Shown here: piece by piece, positions 6,345 to 12,406 of the stretch
Numbering within the stretch: position 1 is the stretch's first letter
Layout of the letters: each line of letters starts with the position of its first letter
NCBI GenBank assembly: GCA_938028845.1
Contig: CALIZJ010000172.1
Location: 1 to 12,406 of the forward strand
Length of the DNA stretch: 12,406 bases
Direction of reading: 5' to 3'
Origin: an uncultured Blautia sp.
GTDB taxonomy: Bacteria; Bacillota; Clostridia; Lachnospirales; Lachnospiraceae
Notes under the pieces: model-generated
What the model was told of the DNA's origin: nothing
The model's database searches: none
The model's input: the letters and a program-made list of their open reading frames with translations, nothing else
Position numbers and translations under genes: made by a program

Positions 6345-7222
6345 TGTTCCTCCCTTTTTGCATCCTCTAATTCTTTGCTCCAATCCAGGCTTCTATATTT
6401 TTCACCACGTTCATCGGTTTCTATAAACCGGATCAGACGCTCCATCATTTCTGTAGGCCAGATATCTATATCAATGTCAGCAGTTGTATAGACGCCCTGA
6501 CGGATCATCTCAAATCCGAAAATATCTTTCACATGCATCTTCTTTGCAAATTCGATCACCTCTTTTACCATATGGCTCGGGATAAAGATCACTCCGCCGC
6601 CATACCCATAAACAACATCGCCCGGAAGGCATACAGCGCCTCCGATCTTTGTCATGGAATTAAAGCTGGTCATCACAAAATTCCGGATTGGTGTCGGGTC
6701 AACGCCTCTGTAGTAAATCTGGAGATCCGGTATACCCTCGATCTGTTCCAGATCACGTATTCCGCCCCATACTACTGCTCCGCCCGTTTTTGTACGGTTT
6801 TTGATAGCTGTAGAAAGATTTCCTCCGACAAAGGTTCCCTCATAGATCTTGTCGTACATATCTGCAACAACAACATCTCCCTCCATCAATGTATCGATCA
6901 CCCACTGATTACAGGTTCCTTTTCTTCCCTCAGAGGCTCCTATTTTTTTCACAGTTTCTTCCAGATCCGGTCTTGCCGGCATAAATGAACAGGTCACTGC
7001 ACGTCCTACCAGTTTTCTCTTATCATCATGCAGACGTTTCAGTTTTTCTTCAAATTGATTTAAATATCCTTTTAAGAATAACGGCTGCCATACCTCTTCC
7101 AATGTCAGATTACGGATTTCTTCCAGATCCTCATCGGATACTTTCGGGCGTCCATCCGGCAGACGCTCTCCTGTCCATTTTTCTGTTAATTGAATAATAT
7201 CTTCCTTCACGTTAAAATTCAT
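6338..7222 (-). CDS. RraA / HMG-aldolase-fold protein of unknown reaction
   Basis: This 294-residue protein contains the RraA-like core: GDVVVADM (115-122), FVGGNLSTAIKNR (131-143), and AVVWGGIRD (149-157) with the R156-D157 pair that binds substrate and metal in 4-hydroxy-4-methyl-2-oxoglutarate (HMG) aldolases. It differs from the usual 160-230-residue members: there is an N-terminal extension of about 65 residues, a C-terminal tail of about 50, and the normally Asp-containing strand before GVvvvP reads PGDVVYGYGGGVIFIP (200-215). Family members are pyruvate aldolases, oxaloacetate decarboxylases or, in RraA itself, an RNase E inhibitor. The operon already has a dedicated aldolase, so the role here is unclear; an accessory aldolase, decarboxylase or isomerising step on a sugar acid is inference. 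The start at 7222 has AAAGGAAGAG. It lies 61 bases after the dehydratase gene. Confidence 0.85.
   Translation of the reverse strand: MNFNVKEDIIQLTEKWTGERLPDGRPKVSDEDLEEIRNLTLEEVWQPLFLKGYLNQFEEKLKRLHDDKRKLVGRAVTCSFMPARPDLEETVKKIGASEGRKGTCNQWVIDTLMEGDVVVADMYDKIYEGTFVGGNLSTAIKNRTKTGGAVVWGGIRDLEQIEGIPDLQIYYRGVDPTPIRNFVMTSFNSMTKIGGAVCLPGDVVYGYGGGVIFIPSHMVKEVIEFAKKMHVKDIFGFEMIRQGVYTTADIDIDIWPTEMMERLIRFIETDERGEKYRSLDWSKELEDAKREEQC
6347..6354 (-). promoter_or_regulatory. Ribosome binding site deciding the eda start
   Basis: GGGAGGAA on the minus strand lies within the last codons of the RraA-like gene, just before the ATG at 6344. The ribosome translating the upstream gene would pass over it, consistent with coupling. 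Confidence 0.7.
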
Positions 7223-7283
7223 AATGCTCTTCCTTTCATCAAATACGTGTATACTGACTGCCCTTTGAATCTATCATTTGCCT

Positions 7284-8651
7284 TTAGCTCCACAGACGGT
7301 CATGTGAATAATCGTTGTTCCATTCATCTGTAGGAAGCCAGATTCCCGGATAATCCGGATGAATATGTTCCGCTATCACATCGTCTACAAGCTCATCAAT
7401 TCCAAGTCCCGGTTTATCAGGAACAGTAATATATCCATTGTTTACGATCGGCTTCGGAAGTCCGGTCACCAGGTCGTTCCACCAGGGAACGTCTACAGAG
7501 TGGAATTCCAAAGCAAGGAAATTCTCTGTAGCTGCAATACTATGTACTGCCGCCATACATGCGATCGGGCTTTCTGCCATATGAACCGCCATAGCAACTC
7601 CATGTTCCTGTGCCAAATCTCCGATTTTCTTATTCTCAAGAATTCCTCCTGATGTAAGAATATCCGGATGGATAACAGAGACTCCGCCTTTCTCCAGTAA
7701 TGGCCTGAAATTTTCTTTCAGATAAATATCTTCTCCTGTACAGATCGGCACCGCGCAAGAATTTCTCAGACGTACATATTGATCCGTAAGCTGCCATGGG
7801 ATCATGTCTTCCATCCACGCAATATTGTACTTTTCCACTCTTCTTGCCAGCTTGATGCAGGATTCTACCCCGATATGTCCAAAGTGATCGATTGCGAGAG
7901 GTATATCATATCCGATGATCTCACGAACGTCTTTTACATACTGCTCTAAAATATCAAAACCATGTTCCGTCACCTGGATTCCGGTAAATGGATGAGGGAT
8001 ATTCTGGGCATCATATCTTCGATTTCTTATCATTCTCTCATCATCAGAAAGATTTCTCGGAATCGCGTTATATGCGGACGCATCTTTTAACTGCTGCACA
8101 AATCCCAGGGGCGCACACAATGCTCCCGGTTCATCATAAAGAAGATCGATCCCCAGATCCATTTTTAAGAAAGTGAAGCCTTTCTCCATTCTGGCTTTTA
8201 AGGCCTTTCCCATATCCTTTCCTGTATGTTTTCCTTCTACGTCTGTATCGCAGTAAATCCTGATCTTATCGCGGAATTTTCCTCCCAGCATCTGATAAAC
8301 AGGTATTCCGTAAGCTTTTCCTGCAAGATCCCATAATGCCAGCTCAATTCCACATACTCCGCCGCCCTGGCGTGCATGTCCGCCAAATTGTTTGATCCTC
8401 CGGAACAATTTATCAATATTGCAAGGATTCTCTCCTAAAATTCTGCTTTTTAAAGAAAGGATAAACTTCCGGTCTGCTCCGTCTCTTACTTCTCCATATC
8501 CTACAAGGCCTTGATTCGTATACACTTTCACTAATGTGCAATGCATAGGAGCATCTACAATATCGGCCACGCGCAGATCTGTGATCTTCAGCTCTGATGG
8601 TTTTGAATTGGTATTTACATAGTTAAGTACTTCTTCGTAAGTTTTTTCCAT
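7284..8651 (-). CDS. Enolase-superfamily acid-sugar dehydratase (mandelate racemase type)
   Basis: This 455-residue protein has the two-domain enolase-superfamily layout. The N-terminal capping domain holds a GGHARQGGGVCG loop (90-101) and IELALWDLAGK. The barrel carries KMD (163-165), Mg ligands D255 (AIDHFGH), E281 (WMED) and E307 (CTGED), the D330/H357 pair (HPDILTSGG and AVHMAESP), and E382. These match mandelate-racemase-type acid-sugar dehydratases, which remove water from aldonates to give 2-keto-3-deoxy acids. Residues about 170-225 form an insertion between the KMD and DHFGH strands, rich in Pro, Asp and Arg, that is longer than usual. With eda and kdgK downstream, the product is probably KDG. 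Candidate substrates such as gluconate, mannonate, altronate or a lactone-derived acid cannot be separated from sequence. The start at 8651 has a GAGG site eight bases upstream. Confidence 0.88.
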   Translation of the reverse strand: MEKTYEEVLNYVNTNSKPSELKITDLRVADIVDAPMHCTLVKVYTNQGLVGYGEVRDGADRKFILSLKSRILGENPCNIDKLFRRIKQFGGHARQGGGVCGIELALWDLAGKAYGIPVYQMLGGKFRDKIRIYCDTDVEGKHTGKDMGKALKARMEKGFTFLKMDLGIDLLYDEPGALCAPLGFVQQLKDASAYNAIPRNLSDDERMIRNRRYDAQNIPHPFTGIQVTEHGFDILEQYVKDVREIIGYDIPLAIDHFGHIGVESCIKLARRVEKYNIAWMEDMIPWQLTDQYVRLRNSCAVPICTGEDIYLKENFRPLLEKGGVSVIHPDILTSGGILENKKIGDLAQEHGVAMAVHMAESPIACMAAVHSIAATENFLALEFHSVDVPWWNDLVTGLPKPIVNNGYITVPDKPGLGIDELVDDVIAEHIHPDYPGIWLPTDEWNNDYSHDRLWS

Positions 8652-8693
8652 AAATCTTACCTCACTCTGTTTTTATTGTTTCGCTTTCTTTTA

Positions 8694-9533
8694 TTATTTA
8701 ACACTTCCGTCCGATTTTCCTGAAATCAACTGTCCCTGAGCGATTATATAAATAATCGTCACAGGCAGAGAAGTCACTACAGAAGCGCTCATAATCCGAC
8801 CCCATATTGCTGAATCCGCATATTTGAAGCTTGATATGGCAACTACCGCCGTTTGCTGCTTTCCACTGGTTGTCATGATCATTGCATATAAGTATTCATT
8901 CCATGACATAGTAAAAGCAAAAGTTGCCACTACTGCAATTCCCGGAAGAGCGATCGGTATGATAATGTGCCATAAAGATTTTAAACGGGTACAGCCATCG
9001 ATCAGAGCCGCCTCCTCCAATGCATAGGGAATCGCTTTAAAATAGCTCATTAACATATAGCAGCAATACGGTACCACCGTTGTCGGATAAATGATCAGCA
9101 ATGCGTATTTATTGTCATAAAATCCAAGCTTACTTACAAATACATACATCGGCACAAACAGAACTGCTGTAGGGATCAGATAAGAAAAGATAATGCTCGT
9201 CTTAAAGAACTTTCTTCCCGGAAAACGCAGTCTTGTCATGGCGTAAGAACCGATGATACTGATGATCAGACAGCAAATAGTCGTAATGGTCGCGATCTGC
9301 AGACTGTTCAGCATGGCATAGCCAAAATCTGTCTCTGTGAATAATTCAATATAATTTTGCAGTGTATAATGTTTTGCGATCAAAGGCGGACGTGCCACAT
9401 ACATTTCGTTATCTACAGTGACAGAGGATTTAATCATCCAATAAATAGGAAAAATAGTCCAAATCAGTGCTATGATCAGTATTCCATAGGTTACAAAGGA
9501 ATTTCTGATCCTTTTATGTTTCTTCATTACCAT
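8694..9533 (-). CDS. Sugar ABC transporter permease, MalG type
   Basis: This 279-residue inner-membrane permease is of the CUT1 family. Hydrophobic segments fall near residues 14-34, 74-98, 112-134, 142-162, 190-210 and 245-268, giving the usual six spans. The cytoplasmic EAA loop that contacts the ATPase reads EEAALIDGCTRLKSLWHIIIP (173-193), with the invariant G180. The protein begins with a short basic stretch (KKHKRIR) before the first span. The start at 9533 is supported by AGGAGGTG eight bases upstream, which overlaps the stop of the partner permease gene; a second ATG two codons later is also possible. It would form a heterodimer with the MalF-type permease. No ATPase gene is visible, so a shared MsmK/MsmX-type ATPase encoded elsewhere is expected. 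Confidence 0.92.
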   Translation of the reverse strand: MVMKKHKRIRNSFVTYGILIIALIWTIFPIYWMIKSSVTVDNEMYVARPPLIAKHYTLQNYIELFTETDFGYAMLNSLQIATITTICCLIISIIGSYAMTRLRFPGRKFFKTSIIFSYLIPTAVLFVPMYVFVSKLGFYDNKYALLIIYPTTVVPYCCYMLMSYFKAIPYALEEAALIDGCTRLKSLWHIIIPIALPGIAVVATFAFTMSWNEYLYAMIMTTSGKQQTAVVAISSFKYADSAIWGRIMSASVVTSLPVTIIYIIAQGQLISGKSDGSVK

Positions 9534-9547
9534 AATACGTCCACCTC

Positions 9548-10447
9548 CTAAGCTTCTTTATTGCTCTTCGCATAGACAAAGATCAATACCAGCAGGATCG
9601 GGATAACAGAAATAGCCACGGATACTGCCTGCGCAAAATTATTCTGGATAAAGGCCATGTCATAAGTATAGGTAGCTATCGTACTGGATGAGTATAACGG
9701 TCCGCCGCCTGTGATCAGATATACGTTTTCAAAGTCATTAAATGTCCAGATTGTCGACAGCAGTGTTGTAATACTCAAAACGCTGCCAATAGACGGAATC
9801 GTGATATACCAGAACTGTTTCCAGGCGCTTGCCCCATCCACATAGGCAGCTTCATACTGCTGTTTATCCAATGTCTGCAGCGCACCCAAAATACTGAACA
9901 TGAAAAACGGTATTCCTCTCCATACATTTACGATCATTGTCGACAGCAGCGTGATATCCGGATCACTGAGCCATGGGATCCCTATTTTGGTTATCCCTAA
10001 AGATATTAAAATACTGTTAATGATCCCATATGTACTGTCATACATCCATCTCCAAGTTGTCGCAGCTACCATTCCCGGAATCGCCCACGGGATCAAAAGT
10101 ACAGTCCTGAAAAATGCTTTTCCTTTAAAAGAACGGTTCAGGATCACCGCCAGCAACAATCCCAGGATCAATTTAGCCGCGATGCATCCCACGGTATAAA
10201 CCACAGTATTCCACAAAGATTTCCAGTAAATCGGATCATTGAACAGCTTAATGTAATTTTTAAAACCTACAAAATGCTCTTCCATGCCCACCAGTTTATC
10301 TGTGAATGAAAGATAAACTGCATTGACGAACGGGTAGCCCATTACTCCAAAAATGACAAGAACGATAGGGATCATCAAAATCAATCCTAATCTCCGGTCT
10401 TTTTTTGCCTGAGAGGCCTTTTTTCTGGCCAGGTTAAATGTTGACAT
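9548..10447 (-). CDS. Sugar ABC transporter permease, MalF type
   Basis: This 299-residue inner-membrane permease is the MalF-like partner. A basic N-terminus (ARKKASQAKKDRR) leads into the first span near 20-45, followed by a periplasm-facing loop with SFTDKLVG and FVGFKNYIKLF, words common in CUT1 permeases. Further spans lie near 80-103, 112-132, 165-190, 220-240 and 270-293. The EAA loop reads EAAYVDGASAWKQFWYITIP (199-218) with G205. The start at 10447 is chosen: AGGGAAG lies six bases upstream and the protein begins at normal length. An in-frame ATG at 10522 lies inside the intercistronic hairpin and would add 25 unlikely residues. Its TAG stop lies inside the ribosome site of the next permease gene, implying coupled translation. 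Confidence 0.92.
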   Translation of the reverse strand: MSTFNLARKKASQAKKDRRLGLILMIPIVLVIFGVMGYPFVNAVYLSFTDKLVGMEEHFVGFKNYIKLFNDPIYWKSLWNTVVYTVGCIAAKLILGLLLAVILNRSFKGKAFFRTVLLIPWAIPGMVAATTWRWMYDSTYGIINSILISLGITKIGIPWLSDPDITLLSTMIVNVWRGIPFFMFSILGALQTLDKQQYEAAYVDGASAWKQFWYITIPSIGSVLSITTLLSTIWTFNDFENVYLITGGGPLYSSSTIATYTYDMAFIQNNFAQAVSVAISVIPILLVLIFVYAKSNKEA

Positions 10448-10481
10448 CTTCCGCTTCCCTTCTTTCTTTATTAGATATAAT

Positions 10482-10536
10482 CGGCACATAGGAGATATCC
10501 CCTCATCTGTAACAACAAGCATATTCCTATGTGCCG
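10482..10536 (-). other. Intercistronic hairpin between binding-protein and permease genes
   Basis: A perfect 12-bp inverted repeat (10482-10493, CGGCACATAGGA, with 10525-10536, TCCTATGTGCCG) encloses a 31-base loop, in which ATAT words near both arms could extend pairing. It lies 58 bases after the binding-protein stop and 34 bases before the permease start. No T run follows on the minus strand, so a full terminator is unlikely. In sugar transporter operons such structures stabilise the upstream message and keep binding-protein levels above permease levels; that role is inferred here. Confidence 0.75.
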
Positions 10537-10594
10537 GTTTTAACTCACAATTTCAATTTCATCTTGCTCGCAATGAATTCATGTATATTCTGCT

Positions 10595-11896
10595 TTATTC
10601 ACCGTATAATTCTAATAAAGACTGTTCCAGAGAATCCAGTGCCTCCTGAGGCTCAACACCATTTACAAGAATCTGCTGCATAGCCTTAACGCAAAGCTGG
10701 TTAGAGAATACGGAAGCTGCTACGGCATCTGTCGGTGCCGGATAAGTTGTCAGAGTTAAGTTTTCTGAGTTTTTCAGCCATACATTATTTCCTTCATCGT
10801 TCCAGAATTCTGTATCGTCATAGCCATTGATGACCGGCTGCCACATAGCTCCCATTGCCTCTACCATCTGGTTGTAGTAATCTGTATCTGCAAAATAATA
10901 GGATACAAACTCTTTTGCTACATCTGTATTTTTACCAGTTTCAAAGATTCCGAATGCATTCGCTCCGCCAAGAGTATAAGAAGTTCCGTCTGCAGTTGCT
11001 GCCGGATATGGGATAATCTGTGTATTTTCCCACAATTCAGGATTCTCTTCCTGCAGAGAGGAAACAAGAGAACCGGAATTACATACCATGCCTACTGTTC
11101 CTGCAAGATAAGCGGAATTATTACCGCTGTCATCCCAGGTAGTTGCATCAGGAGGACAGAGTCCATCTTCATAAAGAGATGCGATGAATTCCAGAGCTTC
11201 CAGTGTTTCCGGACTGTTTACTACAACTTCTCCGTCTTCATTTACAAGTTCACCGCCGAAATCCAGAATGATCGTTCTTACAAAAGTCTCTGCATCTCCG
11301 CCGCCGCTGGCTCCCATCGGAAGTCCGAAAGCGTAAAATCCGTTTTCCGGATCATTGATCTGTTCACCACATTCCTTTAATTCTTCCCATGTTGTAGGAA
11401 CTTCCAGACCTTTTTCTTCCCATTTATCTTTGCGCACATACATTCCCGGTGCAGTAAGGGAAAGCGGTACCAGATACTGTTTACCATTAAACTCTGCGTA
11501 ACGTGCCGCATTTTCTTTCAGGTCGATATTTTCCAGGATATCAGAAACTTCTGCAAGCTGTCCGCTGTTAATATATTCTGCAACCGTCGTATTATCGCCC
11601 ATGATCAGATCAGGCTGATTTCCGGACTCGATCGCTGCGGCAAGCTTCTGTTTCAGATCACCGGAAGGAACAATGACATACTCAACCTCAACATTATATT
11701 CCTCTGCAAACTGATCCAGTTTTTCCTGCATCATCTCATTATAGGCAGAAACATACTCAGATTTATCCCAGAAGACCAGCTTTTTCTGTTCTTCTGCCTT
11801 TGCATTAACAGTCATACCCATTGAAAGCGTACTGCCTAATAACGCCATGCTTAATGCGGCTGCCATAAATTTTTTGGATTTCTTGGTATTCTTCAT
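10595..11896 (-). CDS. Family 1 extracellular sugar-binding protein of the ABC transporter
   Basis: This 433-residue protein has a secretion signal: a basic start (KNTKKSKK), a hydrophobic core (11-30) and a probable signal peptidase I site after A34 (NAKA/EEQ). The mature part begins LVFWDKSE and contains PDLIMGDNTTVAEYINSGQL (95-114) and TTWEELKECGEQI, typical of family 1 solute-binding proteins for CUT1 sugar importers. It would capture the substrate outside the cell and deliver it to the two downstream permeases. Most Gram-positive binding proteins are lipoproteins; here the lipobox position reads LLGS with serine 22 instead of cysteine, and no other cysteine lies in the signal region. 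The start at 11896 has AAAGGAG about eight bases upstream. It follows the regulator gene after only 17 bases. Confidence 0.92.
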   Translation of the reverse strand: MKNTKKSKKFMAAALSMALLGSTLSMGMTVNAKAEEQKKLVFWDKSEYVSAYNEMMQEKLDQFAEEYNVEVEYVIVPSGDLKQKLAAAIESGNQPDLIMGDNTTVAEYINSGQLAEVSDILENIDLKENAARYAEFNGKQYLVPLSLTAPGMYVRKDKWEEKGLEVPTTWEELKECGEQINDPENGFYAFGLPMGASGGGDAETFVRTIILDFGGELVNEDGEVVVNSPETLEALEFIASLYEDGLCPPDATTWDDSGNNSAYLAGTVGMVCNSGSLVSSLQEENPELWENTQIIPYPAATADGTSYTLGGANAFGIFETGKNTDVAKEFVSYYFADTDYYNQMVEAMGAMWQPVINGYDDTEFWNDEGNNVWLKNSENLTLTTYPAPTDAVAASVFSNQLCVKAMQQILVNGVEPQEALDSLEQSLLELYGE

Positions 11897-11913
11897 ATCT
11901 CATTCTCCTTTCC

Positions 11914-12406
11914 CTATTCGTCCTGCCGGCACACTCCCGTAGTCCTTCCGACTTCCAGCGTGACCGGTTCCAAACAGGATTCAAATCTTTTTTCAGGATC
12001 TTCAATTAGTTCTACTAATTCTTGAAATGCTTTTTTTGATACCTTATTCGCCACAGATTTTATTTTCGTATATTCTCTGTTTTGAAAACGTACATATTCC
12101 GGATAATAAACCTCGTAATATTCCACAGCGATCACAGACAGATCTTTAGGAATATAAAAATGATTGTCTTTTACTGCCCGTTTTAAATAGTGGAGCAAAT
12201 TTGCAGGTACCACAAACGCAGTAGGTCTGTCCGGCTCATGAAGGATCTTTTCGAAATATTCTACGGCCTTTAAGGAAATTCCATCCGTCACAAAACTATA
12301 GCAATATTTTTCATTAAAGGGAATATTGTTCTCCTCCATTACCTTTTTATATGTATTTCGCCTCACCTCGTCTACTACACTTGCTTTGTTCTCTGATGCA
12401 AGAACG
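11914..12406 (-). CDS. LacI-family-like transcriptional regulator, C-terminal part (5' end outside window)
   Basis: Only the last 163 codons are visible and the frame is open to the right edge. The sequence reads as the distal half of a periplasmic-binding-type effector domain: a helix VRRNTYKKVMEENNIPF, then RPTAFVVPANLLHYLKRAV, then HFYIPKDLSVIAV, the usual LacI order of strand, helix and IPxDLSVI. The final EVGRTTG stands where LacI proteins usually have LVxRxST. The DNA-binding domain would lie beyond the window, so the family call rests on the effector domain; a GntR-LacI hybrid like AraR is also possible. After DLSVI the usual GFDD is replaced by AVEYYE. The stop lies 17 bases from the binding-protein gene, leaving no room for a separate promoter, so regulator and transporter are probably co-transcribed and the operon may be self-regulated. 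Confidence 0.75.
   Translation of the reverse strand, partial: VLASENKASVVDEVRRNTYKKVMEENNIPFNEKYCYSFVTDGISLKAVEYFEKILHEPDRPTAFVVPANLLHYLKRAVKDNHFYIPKDLSVIAVEYYEVYYPEYVRFQNREYTKIKSVANKVSKKAFQELVELIEDPEKRFESCLEPVTLEVGRTTGVCRQDE

Noticed and set aside
5455..6426. Plus-strand open frames of 96-161 codons opposite kdgK, eda and the RraA-like gene
   Set aside because: The minus-strand genes here have intact catalytic motifs throughout, so these are antisense shadows.
7223..7283. Possible internal promoter before the RraA-like gene (TATACA on the minus strand)
   Set aside because: No -35 element at suitable spacing was found, and the gene fits as part of the operon.
10448..10522. Alternative start of the MalF-type permease 25 codons upstream
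   Set aside because: The extra residues would be encoded by the hairpin loop and arm and do not resemble a permease N-terminus; a better ribosome site precedes the ATG at 10447.

Overview
All supported genes lie on the minus strand, so the window reads biologically from right to left. Moderate GC content, strong AGGAGG-type ribosome sites, short or overlapping gene junctions and a CUT1-type sugar ABC transporter without its own ATPase suggest a gut-type Clostridia (Lachnospiraceae-like) chromosome. This is inferred from style and protein character; no marker gene is present.

Right part (12406 to about 4714): a sugar-acid utilisation operon. In transcription order it holds the C-terminal part of a LacI-type regulator (cut by the window edge), a secreted family 1 solute-binding protein, two MalF/MalG-type permeases, an enolase-superfamily acid-sugar dehydratase, an RraA/HMG-aldolase-fold protein, KDPG aldolase (eda) and 2-keto-3-deoxygluconate kinase (kdgK). 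A strong intrinsic terminator at 4714-4761 closes it. The simplest reading is import of a sugar acid or its glycoside, dehydration to 2-keto-3-deoxygluconate (KDG), phosphorylation by KdgK to KDPG, and cleavage by Eda to pyruvate and glyceraldehyde 3-phosphate. The substrate is unknown and the RraA-like protein has no obvious step. A 12-bp hairpin lies between the binding-protein gene and the first permease gene.

Middle (4564-4713): a control region with a perfect 18-bp palindrome at 4632-4649 and a candidate extended -10 promoter reading leftwards into the next cluster.

Left part (4563 to 1): a probable second operon. It holds an HD-domain phosphohydrolase, a class I SAM methyltransferase, a YgjP-like zinc metallopeptidase, a ketopantoate-reductase-family protein, and a large gene cut by the window edge. 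The visible 522 residues of the last gene read as an endonuclease Q-type PHP nuclease with its zinc ribbon, then an acidic/basic linker, then the Q-motif and Walker A of a UvrD-like helicase. This fusion of a deaminated-base endonuclease with a helicase is the most striking object here. The RraA-like protein and its partner dehydratase come second.

No tRNA, rRNA, CRISPR array, insertion sequence or phage gene was seen. No gene-free stretch exceeds about 205 bases.
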